In this document: positions 25,083 to 33,492 of the stretch, piece by piece
Layout of the letters: the number at the start of each line of letters is the position of its first letter
Numbering within the stretch: position 1 is the stretch's first letter
Assembly: GCA_947625915.1 (NCBI GenBank)
Contig: CANQPX010000011.1
Span: 1-54,184 of the forward strand
Reading direction: 5' to 3'
DNA: 54,184 nucleotides
From: an uncultured Clostridia bacterium
Lineage (GTDB): Bacteria > Bacillota > Clostridia > Oscillospirales > Ruminococcaceae
Program-made: the position numbers and the translations under genes
Notes under the pieces: generated by a model
The model's database searches: none
Seen by the model: the letters and a program-made list of their open reading frames with translations, nothing else
What the model was told of the DNA's origin: nothing

Positions 25083-26375
25083 TCAGCTGTTTGGATAACG
25101 GTATTTTGTAATTATAAATCCCGGATCTTTGTCCGTAAATTCCACCGTTATGTCTCCGCCGTCAATGTATCCCGTCAATTCATGGCTCTCGTTGAATTTC
25201 TCCTGCTTCGTGTGGAATGTTGTGTAAACTGCCGTATCATCGCCTTCGGGAGATCCGGCTTCTATAGTTGTGATGAAGCGCCTTCCTAAGGTTTCATTGT
25301 ATCCGCCGTCACCGACTATGGTGTACAATTCGCCGTCTATATCGCGGTACTGCTGCGGCGCGGAAAGAAACATCTCATCAACTATCTCTTTTGAAAAATA
25401 CCTTTCCGCATAACTCCTCAGTTCTGCGACCGTTGAAAACCTCGGATCGTCCACTTTAAAGAAATATTGGCTCGATGTTCCGTCCGCAGACGGCACTTCA
25501 ACATAATTCTCATAGTCCGAAACGTTCAGGCTCGTGTCACGGAAATATTTATAGATGTTTTCGGCTATGGCATTTACCGCATAACCGTAATAAAGCGTAT
25601 TGTCATCGGCATCACAGGGTTCGTCCATGCAGGATATTTCCATTTTATCAAAATCAAGGGCATATGTGACGATGGACGCTTCAAGATCGCCGTTTTCAAG
25701 AACTGTGACTTTCGGGTCAGCCATAAATTTGTTCGTTTCCGAGCGGAAAATGTTGCTTTCGGGGATAAAACCGAGAACGGCGGGGGAATATTCGCCTTCT
25801 TCTTCGGAACTGCCGCTGTTTTCCGTTCCGCGCAGATCGTTGATAACGAATTCTTTAAGTTCTCCGTCGGAAATGGTGTATAGTCTGCATACGGAATAAG
25901 GTTTGCTTTCATCTTCAAATTCGGAAAGGTAAAAATCTATTTTCAGCAGATCGGGGACGTTCTCGCTGTCATCGGCGGAACGTATCACCGTACATACCGT
26001 ACTTGCAGTTTGTTGTGAATATGGAAGGTACACCGCATATCCTTGGGGCGGGGAAACGCTGAAATTTGAAAATCCGAAATTATTATCTTCAAGAGTAAGT
26101 TCGAGACCTGTTTTTGTTTCGTCAGGCACAACGGTGAGCATATAGTTGTTGCCGTAGGCGGAAAAGTCATAGGTATACGAACTGAACGGCGGTTCTTCGA
26201 TATTTTCTTCAAGGCTGTTGGCAACGGGGTTGCTCCGTACGGAATTGGGGTCGGTGTTCACGAGCGTTGTAGTTTCCGTTATATCCCGATCGGGAACAGT
26301 GTTTGCACAGGCTGAAAGTCCGATACATACCGATGCTATAGATAATATTTTTAACAGTTTTGATCTTACGGTAAT
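25083..26375 (-). CDS. Lipoprotein of unknown function, apparently initiated at ATT
   Basis: From the first ATG/GTG/TTG (GTG at 26261) the protein would lack an export signal. The open frame continues upstream to a stop at 26394-26396 and encodes an N-terminus TVRSKLLKILSIASVCIGLSAC, a normal lipoprotein signal and lipobox (described here in two parts: charged TVRSKLLK, then hydrophobic core and LSAC). AAGGGAG lies 8 bp before an ATT at 26375, which I take as the start, giving 430 residues. The C-terminal 110 residues (from about AELRSYAERYFSKEIVDE) resemble small extracytoplasmic alpha/beta domains such as the IseA-type endopeptidase inhibitor, but I cannot assign it. It has its own promoter and is divergent from the zinc-ribbon repeat gene. 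Confidence 0.7.
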   Translation of the reverse strand: MTVRSKLLKILSIASVCIGLSACANTVPDRDITETTTLVNTDPNSVRSNPVANSLEENIEEPPFSSYTYDFSAYGNNYMLTVVPDETKTGLELTLEDNNFGFSNFSVSPPQGYAVYLPYSQQTASTVCTVIRSADDSENVPDLLKIDFYLSEFEDESKPYSVCRLYTISDGELKEFVINDLRGTENSGSSEEEGEYSPAVLGFIPESNIFRSETNKFMADPKVTVLENGDLEASIVTYALDFDKMEISCMDEPCDADDNTLYYGYAVNAIAENIYKYFRDTSLNVSDYENYVEVPSADGTSSQYFFKVDDPRFSTVAELRSYAERYFSKEIVDEMFLSAPQQYRDIDGELYTIVGDGGYNETLGRRFITTIEAGSPEGDDTAVYTTFHTKQEKFNESHELTGYIDGGDITVEFTDKDPGFIITKYRYPNS

Positions 26376-26427
26376 AGTTATCGCTCCCTTCGCCTATAAT
26401 TTCCGGTACAAATGTCTTACTATGAAT

Positions 26428-26456
26428 ATTATAACATTTTTTTCTTTCAAATTCAA
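26428..26456 (-). promoter_or_regulatory. Promoter of the ATT-start lipoprotein gene
   Basis: TTGAAT (26451-26456) and TATAAT (26428-26433) on the minus strand are 17 bp apart, 52 bp before the proposed start. The -35 abuts two TTACA repeats. Confidence 0.7.
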
Positions 26457-26555
26457 TTACATTTCAATTACAGTTTAGGCGGCGATTGCAGCTTTTTATT
26501 ACATTTAATAACAAAATCATACAAAAGCGGTTACAGAAGTTAAAAGATCGTTACA
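26457..26555 (+). promoter_or_regulatory. Helically phased TTACA repeats between divergent promoters
   Basis: TTACA begins at 26457, 26468, 26499, 26531 and 26551, with a related ATAACA near 26508. Spacings of 11, 31, about 10, about 22 and 20 bp are close to whole helical turns, and the last repeat is 18 bp from the -35 at 26569. The first pair reads CAATTACA-TTT-CAATTACA. This is the pattern of tandem sites for a response regulator or other activator on one face of the DNA. Confidence 0.5.
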
Positions 26556-26568
26556 GGAAAAATTTGTC

Positions 26569-26597
26569 TTGACTTTATGCGATTTTTGGAGTAAACT
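26569..26597 (+). promoter_or_regulatory. Promoter of the zinc-ribbon repeat gene
   Basis: TTGACT (26569-26574) and TAAACT (26592-26597) are 17 bp apart, 34 bp before the start codon. Confidence 0.65.
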
Positions 26598-26631
26598 TTA
26601 TTTATCACATTCTGTCGGGAGGGGATATCAT

Positions 26632-28431
26632 ATGCTGTGCGAAAATTGCGGCGGAGAAATAAGAGATACCGCAAAATTCTGCCCTTGGTGCGGAACAAAG
26701 ATATCCGTTGCGGTACAGGTGAACTCTCCTGACGAAAAAACGTTGACCGCCTTTGCCGATGTAAGAGAAAATTTATTTTACGATGATGAGCCTGTTTCGG
26801 ATTTTGAAGAAGCAGTTGCGGAAGTTGAACCTTTTCCGCAGAATGACGTTTACTATCGCATTTCTGAGACTTCTTCGGAGGAAAATTATGAGAATGTTCC
26901 TTCTGAAAATTATGAGGACATTCCCACGAAAAAAGAAGAAAATATTCTCCCGGAAAATGATGAGCCGCAGAGAGAAAATATCCCGCCTGCGGAAATTGCG
27001 CCGACAAATGAAGATGCGCCGTCAAAACTTGACGTAAAATTTACCGATGAAAACGATCTTATGATACTTTCGGAACTTCCCGCTGCTGCGGATAATGATA
27101 AAACTTCGGAAAATTTATTGCATGACCGTGAAAAAACGATAAGATTTCCCGTCCGTATGGGAATTGCCGTTCTTTCAGCGGCAATTGCCGCAGGGATATG
27201 CATTACGGCGGTTTTTATAGTTCCTGACAAGATAATACCTTATGTAAACTACAGAAATGCGCAGGATCTTTTTGAAAACGGCGATTATGATGCCGCAGAA
27301 GAAAAATTTTCCTCATTGGGCAGCTATGAGGACAGTTTTGAATATGTCCGCAAATGCCGCTACGGCAAGGCTGATGTTCTTATGGAACAGGGAAATTACA
27401 GCGGAGCGGCAGAAGCATTTGCTTCATTGAACGGTTATTCAGATTCGGACGAACTGGCGGCGGAATGTCTTTTGAAAGCGGCTGAAAAGTTTAAAACAGA
27501 GGGAAATTTTGACGAAGCGATCTCGGCATATTATGCCGCGGGAAGAGACGATCTTGCGGAGGGAACAGCTAAGGAAAGAGCGGAATTTTTCTCGGAAAAC
27601 GGAGATTTCTTTGCGGCAGCGGAAGCGGCGGAAAAATTTTCCCATGATGAAGCGTTGAGATATCTTTATGAGGGTTCGCTGAACGCAAAAAACAGCGGCG
27701 ATCTTGAAAACGCCGCAAAAGGTTTCGCAATGCTCGGAGATCATAAGGATTCACGGGAATTGCTGAAAGAATGTGAATATGAACTTTGCATATCCGAGCT
27801 TGAAAAGAACGGTGCAAATGCCGAAAATGTCCGCGAATTTTACGAACTTGGCAGCTATATGGACTCGGAAGAAATTTTTGTTGATGCGGCATATGGATAC
27901 GGTACAAAATGTTTCGACAGCGGGAACTATTATGAAGCGTCACTTATGTTCAGGAATACAGGTACATATAAAGATTCAGTCTCAATGCTGCATAAGTCGC
28001 TTTATGAACTGGGAAGATCCATTGAAGAAAGCGACAGCATTTCCGCACATTCGATATTTGCCATGCTTGGAAATTATTCTGACAGTGCGGTAAGGAAAAA
28101 AGCTACCAAAAGCGGTGCGTCGTCATGGTATGCAGACGGATATACTTCCGTGGACGGATTTTGCACATCACAGTTCAGAAAGGGAGATACAGTTATTATA
28201 AATTGTACAGCCGGAACGGATTCGCCGTCGGCGCCGGTCACTATCCTGCTTGAACTGGAAACAGAGAGCGGGTTTTCGGTCTCTGCGGAATGTGAGAACG
28301 TCAGGAACAGCGGTTCTTTCAGCGGCAGCATCACACTTCCCGACACTGTTTCGGGAGAAGCGGATATTATCGTTTCATTGAAAGACAGCGGAGAAGTTCT
28401 GCGAAAATTTGATATTACCATAAAAAATTAG
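26632..28431 (+). CDS. Zinc-ribbon, membrane-anchored TPR-like repeat protein
   Basis: The 599-residue protein starts MLCENCGG with a CxxC-CPWC zinc ribbon (residues 3-22). An acidic, low-complexity region follows to about 170, then one membrane helix (about 178-200) and then TPR-like helical repeats (ENGDYDAAEEKFSSLGSYEDS and about eight further units, to about 510). A beta-rich C-terminal domain of about 90 residues ends it. The topology suggests a cytoplasmic ribbon and an outside repeat region. ATG 26632 follows GGGAGGGG; the longer frame overlaps the promoter and is rejected. The stop codon lies inside a CIRCE-like palindrome. Molecular role unknown. Confidence 0.82.
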   Translation: MLCENCGGEIRDTAKFCPWCGTKISVAVQVNSPDEKTLTAFADVRENLFYDDEPVSDFEEAVAEVEPFPQNDVYYRISETSSEENYENVPSENYEDIPTKKEENILPENDEPQRENIPPAEIAPTNEDAPSKLDVKFTDENDLMILSELPAAADNDKTSENLLHDREKTIRFPVRMGIAVLSAAIAAGICITAVFIVPDKIIPYVNYRNAQDLFENGDYDAAEEKFSSLGSYEDSFEYVRKCRYGKADVLMEQGNYSGAAEAFASLNGYSDSDELAAECLLKAAEKFKTEGNFDEAISAYYAAGRDDLAEGTAKERAEFFSENGDFFAAAEAAEKFSHDEALRYLYEGSLNAKNSGDLENAAKGFAMLGDHKDSRELLKECEYELCISELEKNGANAENVREFYELGSYMDSEEIFVDAAYGYGTKCFDSGNYYEASLMFRNTGTYKDSVSMLHKSLYELGRSIEESDSISAHSIFAMLGNYSDSAVRKKATKSGASSWYADGYTSVDGFCTSQFRKGDTVIINCTAGTDSPSAPVTILLELETESGFSVSAECENVRNSGSFSGSITLPDTVSGEADIIVSLKDSGEVLRKFDITIKN

Positions 28432-28459
28432 CACTCTCAAATCAAGAGTGCTAATTTTT
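28428..28459. terminator. Convergent terminator with a perfect CIRCE consensus
   Basis: TTAGCACTC, nine bases, GAGTGCTAA and then TTTTTA. The arms and the spacing equal the HrcA operator CIRCE exactly. It overlaps the stop codon of the zinc-ribbon gene and converges with the HEPN gene, so a terminator role is the simplest reading. No heat-shock gene starts here. Confidence 0.8.
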
Positions 28460-28529
28460 ACTTTTTATTCACAAAACTAACGTTTAAAATTCACAATATA
28501 CTATTATACTATATGTTGTAAAAAGAAAA

Positions 28530-28928
28530 TTATAAGCCGTTAATGTTTGATAACTCTTTTTCGAGCATTTCCCGAAGTTTGGCATAAACTCTTTTGGCAC
28601 ATGAATATTTTTTCTCCGAAAGATCAATGAACGGGTCATATCTTACCGTTGACTCCCACAAGGTAAGAGTGTCGGAAATATCCTCTAATTCTTCGGGCAG
28701 CTTTACGCCAAGAGAACTCAACCGCATACCGAGTTTGGCGATATTGTGAGTAAATTCGGGAGTTTCGCCGTAGATCAGCGTCAAACCTTTAAGTATCTTC
28801 TCCACAGCTTGCTGTATATGATAAGCCGCAGCGGAAACCGCATATTCATCGGGAAATTCCTTTTCGGCAAGTAAACAAAGCTTATGGTCTCTTTCAGCAA
28901 GTATAAGATATTCACTTGTGCTTGGCAT
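28530..28928 (-). CDS. HEPN-domain protein (partner of MNT nucleotidyltransferase)
   Basis: The 132-residue all-helical protein fits the HEPN fold, with AAYHIQQAVEKILKGLTL in the central helix and the TVRYDPF motif in the third. HEPN proteins encoded beside MNT enzymes are commonly RNase toxins. The R-x4-6-H catalytic motif of HepT-type toxins is not evident here, so activity is uncertain. AAAGGAG precedes the ATG by 9 bp. Its first 17 bp overlap the end of the MNT gene, a tight toxin-antitoxin style arrangement. Confidence 0.85.
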   Translation of the reverse strand: MPSTSEYLILAERDHKLCLLAEKEFPDEYAVSAAAYHIQQAVEKILKGLTLIYGETPEFTHNIAKLGMRLSSLGVKLPEELEDISDTLTLWESTVRYDPFIDLSEKKYSCAKRVYAKLREMLEKELSNINGL

Positions 28929-29259
28929 AAACGCAGACTCCTTTCTCTACTTCGCCCTTTAACATTTCGCTTTGTATATTGTTGTAATGTATGACATCCA
29001 CCTCAGACGGGATCTCAATATAAAACGGTCTTGCAAGCTTTGCAAAATCATCATTTGTAATATCGGGAACATCAATGGCGATATCAACATCGCTGGTGCT
29101 TCCGCAGTCCATAGTTACGGCACTTCCGAAAACGATAAGACGTTTTATCCTTTTATCTCCCGAAGCAAGTTCAATAGCTTTGCTTACAGCCTTTTGCTTT
29201 GAAGGGAAAATATATTTTAACTCTTCCGCTCCGTTACATCTTTTAGGGAAAATATACAT
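28912..29259 (-). CDS. MNT-type minimal nucleotidyltransferase
   Basis: The 115-residue protein carries the polymerase-beta-like motif GSx10DxD: FGSAV at about residue 45 and SDVDIAID ten residues later, followed by a third acidic residue in EVDVIHY. In MNT-HEPN pairs this enzyme acts as antitoxin, in known cases by adding AMP to the HEPN partner. AGGTGA precedes the ATG. The unit lies downstream of smpB-ssrA on the same strand but 180 bp away. Confidence 0.87.
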   Translation of the reverse strand: MYIFPKRCNGAEELKYIFPSKQKAVSKAIELASGDKRIKRLIVFGSAVTMDCGSTSDVDIAIDVPDITNDDFAKLARPFYIEIPSEVDVIHYNNIQSEMLKGEVEKGVCVYAKHK

Positions 29260-29438
29260 TGAAAGTCACCTGCCTTAAAATTGTTGTTCCCGATAAACTC
29301 AACGGTATAAAAAGCCGAAGAACACAAAATAACGCCTGAATGGGTCAAGGCTTGCCGTTAAAAGATCATTTACTTAGAAACAACAAAGCTTGGATAACGT
29401 GCATTCTAATAAAAGAATATACGCCTCCAAGCTCAGCT

Positions 29439-29788
29439 TGGTGGAGATGACGGGAATCGAACCCGTGTCCGAAAACCTCTCCGCATGAACTTCTACGAGC
29501 GTAGTTTGTCATTGACATTCCCTTGCCTTCCCGAGGACAAACACCCCGAAAGGCTCAGTAGCCTGCAATACATCACAGAAACGCAGGCACTTTTCTGTGA
29601 CGTTCACCGTTAGTCGGCGCCCTTGTCTAAGCCACGGTACTCAAAGACAGGACGGGCAGCACTTAAGCGGCTGCCAATTCAAAATTATTGTTGTCGTCTA
29701 ATTTTAAAACGTCGCCGTTTAAAGAGAATGGCGCTTCCTCTGCTCGCTTATCATGTTTCATGATCCCCGTCGAAACCTTTACATCCCC
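29439..29788 (-). ncRNA. ssrA: tmRNA
   Basis: On the minus strand the 5' end GGGGATGTAAAGGTTTCGAC and the 3' end with the T arm GGTTCGATTCC and CATCTCCACCA form the tRNA-like domain, 350 nt in all. The tag frame ends DDNNNFELAAA followed by TAA. The stop lies in the loop of a GGCAGC/GCTGCC hairpin as is usual for tmRNA. The resume codon is probably a GGC, giving a tag of about 17 residues. The tag ends in Leu-Ala-Ala-Ala rather than the common Leu-Ala-Ala. CCA is encoded. It rescues stalled ribosomes with SmpB, whose gene is just upstream. Confidence 0.96.
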
Positions 29789-29795
29789 ATATTTT

Positions 29796-29814
29796 CCCGC
29801 CGCGATGCAGCGGG
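29796..29814 (-). other. Hairpin between smpB and ssrA
   Basis: CCCGC and GCGGG arms enclose nine bases, 8 bp before the tmRNA 5' end. There is no separate promoter visible for ssrA, so this may mark processing of a joint smpB-ssrA transcript. Confidence 0.4.
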
Positions 29815-29825
29815 AGATAATAAAC

Positions 29826-30293
29826 TTAACGGTTGTTGCGTTCCTTGACGGCTCGTTCTATATCGCGCTTTGCGGCGCGTTCTGCCATATCGTCCCGTTT
29901 GTCGTGGAGTTTTTTGCCCTTACAAAGACCTACCTGCATTTTCACCATTGAACCTTTGAAATACAGTGAAATGGGAATAAGCGTCAAGCCTTCCTGCTTT
30001 ACCTTTCCGAGGAGCTGCATTATCTGCTTTTTATGGAGCAGCAGCTTGCGTACCCGCATAGGGTCGCGGTTGAAGATATTCCCGTGGTCATAGGGGGAAA
30101 TGTGCATACCCTTGACCCACAGTTCACCGTCATCTATTGAACACCAACTGTCTTTAAGGTTCACGCCGCCTCGGCGGATAGATTTGACTTCGGTGCCAAC
30201 GAGTTCAATTCCGGCTTCATAGCTGTCAAGGATAAAATATTCGTGCCGAGCCTTACGGTTTTCGGCAATGGTCTTAAAAGAAGTTTTATCCAT
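29826..30293 (-). CDS. smpB: SsrA-binding protein
   Basis: The 155-residue protein has the SmpB beginning [13 protein letters not shown], the [13 protein letters not shown] segment, HISPYDHGN and the C-terminal [22 protein letters not shown]-type basic helix that enters the mRNA channel. It delivers tmRNA to stalled ribosomes. AAAGGA precedes the ATG. It sits 37 bp upstream of ssrA, the common clostridial order, under a perfect consensus promoter. Confidence 0.97.
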   Translation of the reverse strand: MDKTSFKTIAENRKARHEYFILDSYEAGIELVGTEVKSIRRGGVNLKDSWCSIDDGELWVKGMHISPYDHGNIFNRDPMRVRKLLLHKKQIMQLLGKVKQEGLTLIPISLYFKGSMVKMQVGLCKGKKLHDKRDDMAERAAKRDIERAVKERNNR

Positions 30294-30359
30294 ATCATAA
30301 GTCCTTTGAAAAAAGCGGTATAACTGTTTACTTGCCTATCTTTCAACAAGCAGTATCTT

Positions 30360-30388
30360 ATTATAAAACATTTTTCGTGATTTGTCAA
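30360..30388 (-). promoter_or_regulatory. Promoter of smpB-ssrA
   Basis: TTGACA (30383-30388) and TATAAT (30360-30365) on the minus strand are 17 bp apart; both hexamers are perfect. Confidence 0.9.
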
Positions 30389-30398
30389 GGGGTATACT

Positions 30399-30665
30399 TC
30401 ATAAAACCGTAAATTCGGCTGTAACATATTCTTCCGTGACCTCGGAGAGAGTAGACGGGAGAACAAGGTTGTCCGCAAGAATGTACAAAAATTTCTCGGC
30501 AAATTCGCGGCGGGAGGTGATATCTTTGACGGTGGAAGATTCATTTTCCCCGAAAACTGTGGACATAACGGTGATGCCGTATGTTTCGGTGCCGTTATTT
30601 TCCTCACTGAATAAAGTATAGATCAGCTTTCCTTTGGCGGTCTCGATAGATTTGACGGTTTTCAT
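30399..30665 (-). CDS. DUF6514-like small protein
   Basis: The 88-residue protein (ETAKGKLIYTLF, then YGITVMSTVFGENESS, ending EEYVTAEFTVL) matches the compact DUF6514 pattern found in Clostridia, with no known function. ATG 30665 is 12 bp after AAAGGA, a long gap; the in-frame CTG six bases upstream is better spaced and could be the true start. It is divergent from clpB across an imperfect inverted repeat, and its stop lies 10 bp from the smpB promoter. Confidence 0.65.
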   Translation of the reverse strand: MKTVKSIETAKGKLIYTLFSEENNGTETYGITVMSTVFGENESSTVKDITSRREFAEKFLYILADNLVLPSTLSEVTEEYVTAEFTVL

Positions 30666-30737
30666 AGACAGATGATATCCTTTCAATATTTTTTTGGCGC
30701 CGTAAGACAAATTATATAATAAAGCGCGTTGTGCCGC

Positions 30738-30791
30738 AATATGAAAATTTCGGAAAAAACTGCCAAAATACGCCGACAAAATTTCCATATT
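30738..30791. promoter_or_regulatory. Long inverted repeat upstream of clpB
   Basis: AATATGAAAATTT (30738-30750) and AAATTTCCATATT (30779-30791) are inverted with one mismatch, and GCCG/CGGC bases extend both arms. The right arm overlaps a possible TTTCCA-17-CATAAT promoter for clpB. Neither a CtsR nor a CIRCE site is seen here. It may be an operator for both divergent genes or a leader hairpin. Confidence 0.45.
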
Positions 30792-30851
30792 CGGCAAAAT
30801 AATACATAATTCTACAAAATTCGCAAATAATTTCAGAAAGGCGGAATGTAT

Positions 30852-33464
30852 ATGAATTCTCAAAAGCTTACAAAAAAATCTCTGGAAGCCATAAACGACG
30901 CCCAGAGCATTGCCATCGAGTATCAGAACATGAACGTTGAGCAGGAACACATCTTATATGCCCTGCTGACGGCGGAAAACGGTCTTATACCCCAGCTTTT
31001 TACAAAAATGGGAATAGACGCTGTTTCCCTTGAAGCTTCTGCGGAAAAGCTCATCGCCGCTCTGCCGAAAGTTACAGGCAGCGGACGTGAGGCAAATACC
31101 GTGTACATTTCTCAGGACGTGGATAAGTGCCTTAATAAAGCGGAAAATATCGCCGACAGCATGAAAGATGATTTTATTTCCGTGGAACATATCATGCTTG
31201 CGCTCTTTGATACCGCAAACGACCGCCTTAAAAAGCTTTTCGGTACTTTTTCCGCAGATAAGAACCGTTTCCTTGAAGCATTGAAGGAAGTACGCGGAAA
31301 TCAGCGCGTTACAAGCGATACTCCCGAAGATACTTACGATGTTCTTAAAAAATACGGTCAGGATCTTGTGGAACTTGCCCGTCAGAACAAGCTTGATCCC
31401 GTTATCGGACGCGATGCGGAAATAAGAAACGTTATCCGCATACTTTCCCGTAAGACAAAGAACAATCCCGTTATCATCGGTGAACCCGGCGTCGGAAAGA
31501 CCGCTATAGTTGAAGGTCTTGCACTTCGTATAGTCCGCGGTGATGTTCCCGACAACCTGAAAGACCGCCGCCTGTTCAGCCTTGACATGGGCAGCCTTAT
31601 TTCAGGCGCAAAATTCCGCGGCGAGTTCGAGGAACGTCTTAAAGCCGTTCTCAACGAAGTAAAGAAGTCGGACGGACGGATGATCCTGTTCATTGACGAA
31701 CTTCACACCATTGTGGGCGCGGGAAAGACCGACGGCGCAATGGACGCGGGAAATCTGCTGAAACCTATGCTTGCCCGCGGCGAACTCCACTGCATCGGTG
31801 CAACGACCCTAAATGAGTACCGCAAATACATTGAAAAAGATCCCGCTCTTGAAAGACGTTTCCAACCCGTTATGGCGGACGAACCTACCGTTGAGGATAC
31901 TATTTCGATCCTTCGCGGGCTGAAAGAACGTTACGAAGTTTTCCACGGCGTAAAGATACAGGATTCTGCGCTTATCACTGCGGCAGTCCTTTCAAACAGA
32001 TATATTTCCGACAGGTTCCTTCCCGATAAGGCTATAGATCTTGTGGACGAAGCCTGCGCACTTATCCGCACGGAAATGGATTCCATGCCTGCGGAAATGG
32101 ACGATCTTGCCAGAAAGATAATGCAGCAGGAGATCGCCGAAACAGCTCTGAAAAAAGAAGAAGGAAAGCTTGCAGCCGAAGAACTTGCGGAAGTACAGAA
32201 GGAACTTGCGGAAATGCGCGCGGAATTTGACGGCATGAAAGCCCGCTGGGAAAATGAGAAAGTCACCATTTCCCGCTTACAGAAACTCCGTGAGGATATT
32301 GAAAAGACAAATGCTGATATTGCCGAAGCGGAACGTTCCTACGACCTTAACAAAGCTGCCGAACTCAAATACGGAAAACTTCCCACCCTTAAAAAAGAAC
32401 TTGAAGAAGCCGAGGACGCTGCCGAAAAGCAGAAAGAAAAAGCCGATAATCTGCTCCGCGACAAAGTTACCGATGAGGAGATCGCAAGGATCGTAGGCAG
32501 ATGGACGGGCATACCCGTTTCAAAGCTTATGGAGGGCGAACGGGAAAAACTGCTCAATCTGGAAAATATCCTTCATCAGCGCGTTATCGGTCAGGACGAA
32601 GCCGTTCAAAAAGTCAGCGAAGTGATACTCCGTTCCCGCGCGGGGATACAAGATCCCAACCGTCCTATAGGTTCTTTTCTGTTCATGGGACCTACAGGCG
32701 TGGGAAAAACAGAGCTTGCAAAGGCTCTTGCACAGTCGCTTTTTGACGATGAACACAACATTGTCCGCATAGATATGACCGAATATATGGAGAAACACAG
32801 CGTCAGCCGTCTTATAGGCGCACCTCCGGGATATGTAGGCTACGAGGAGGGCGGACAGCTTACCGAAGCGGTACGCCGCAAGCCGTATGCCGTGATCCTT
32901 TTTGACGAAGTAGAAAAAGCGCACCCCGATGTTTTCAACATTCTTCTGCAGATCCTTGACGACGGACGTGTTACCGATTCGCAGGGCAGAACGGTAGATT
33001 TCAAGAACACCATTATTATCTTGACTTCAAACCTTGGCTCCGACTACATTCTTGACGGCATAGACGAAAACGGTGTGATATCCGATGAAGCACGGGAGCA
33101 GGTCAACAAAGTCCTTAAAGGACATTTCCGACCCGAATTCCTGAACCGATTGGACGAGATAGTGTTCTACAAGCCGCTTACAAAGAAAGAGATCTACCCG
33201 ATAATAGATCTTATGCTGAATGATCTCAGGAACCGTTTAAAGAGCAAGCAGCTTGATGTGTTCGTTACCGATGCGGCAAAGGACTACATCGTCAAGGAAG
33301 GTTACGATCCTGTTTACGGAGCAAGACCTTTGAAGCGTTTCATACAGCGCAGGCTTGAGACCATGATCGCGCGGAAGATAATTTCCGACAGTGCGGAACC
33401 GTATTCGGTGCTTAAAGTTGACTATGACGGCAGCGAACTTGTTCTAAGCTGTGAGAAGCAATAA
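30852..33464 (+). CDS. clpB: ATP-dependent disaggregase ClpB
   Basis: The 870-residue protein has an N-domain with two Clp_N repeats, NBD1 with Walker A GEPGVGKT and Walker B LFIDELHT, a coiled middle domain (about 400-520) and NBD2 with GPTGVGKT and [14 protein letters not shown], ending in the ClpB C-terminal domain. It lacks the ClpP-binding loop of ClpA/ClpX as expected for ClpB. With DnaK it dissolves protein aggregates after stress. AAAGGCGG fits the second ATG (30852) better than the one at 30846. It ends at a strong terminator beside repeat copy 7. Confidence 0.96.
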   Translation: MNSQKLTKKSLEAINDAQSIAIEYQNMNVEQEHILYALLTAENGLIPQLFTKMGIDAVSLEASAEKLIAALPKVTGSGREANTVYISQDVDKCLNKAENIADSMKDDFISVEHIMLALFDTANDRLKKLFGTFSADKNRFLEALKEVRGNQRVTSDTPEDTYDVLKKYGQDLVELARQNKLDPVIGRDAEIRNVIRILSRKTKNNPVIIGEPGVGKTAIVEGLALRIVRGDVPDNLKDRRLFSLDMGSLISGAKFRGEFEERLKAVLNEVKKSDGRMILFIDELHTIVGAGKTDGAMDAGNLLKPMLARGELHCIGATTLNEYRKYIEKDPALERRFQPVMADEPTVEDTISILRGLKERYEVFHGVKIQDSALITAAVLSNRYISDRFLPDKAIDLVDEACALIRTEMDSMPAEMDDLARKIMQQEIAETALKKEEGKLAAEELAEVQKELAEMRAEFDGMKARWENEKVTISRLQKLREDIEKTNADIAEAERSYDLNKAAELKYGKLPTLKKELEEAEDAAEKQKEKADNLLRDKVTDEEIARIVGRWTGIPVSKLMEGEREKLLNLENILHQRVIGQDEAVQKVSEVILRSRAGIQDPNRPIGSFLFMGPTGVGKTELAKALAQSLFDDEHNIVRIDMTEYMEKHSVSRLIGAPPGYVGYEEGGQLTEAVRRKPYAVILFDEVEKAHPDVFNILLQILDDGRVTDSQGRTVDFKNTIIILTSNLGSDYILDGIDENGVISDEAREQVNKVLKGHFRPEFLNRLDEIVFYKPLTKKEIYPIIDLMLNDLRNRLKSKQLDVFVTDAAKDYIVKEGYDPVYGARPLKRFIQRRLETMIARKIISDSAEPYSVLKVDYDGSELVLSCEKQ

Positions 33465-33468
33465 AAAA

Positions 33469-33492
33469 CGGGGCTTTTTAAGCCCCGTTTTT
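33469..33492 (+). terminator. Terminator of clpB
   Basis: CGGGGCTT and AAGCCCCG arms with TTTTT after the stem; the repeat end CAGTTTGTCGATAAA follows at once. Confidence 0.9.

Noticed and set aside
29439-29470. tRNA gene on the plus strand at GATGACGGGAATCGAACCC
   Set aside because: It is the complement of the tmRNA T arm and acceptor end; no anticodon arm fits a full tRNA.
30399-30950. 183-residue version of the DUF6514 ORF
   Set aside because: The extra N-terminus crosses the clpB promoter region and reads as non-coding; the family start and AAAGGA fit the short form.
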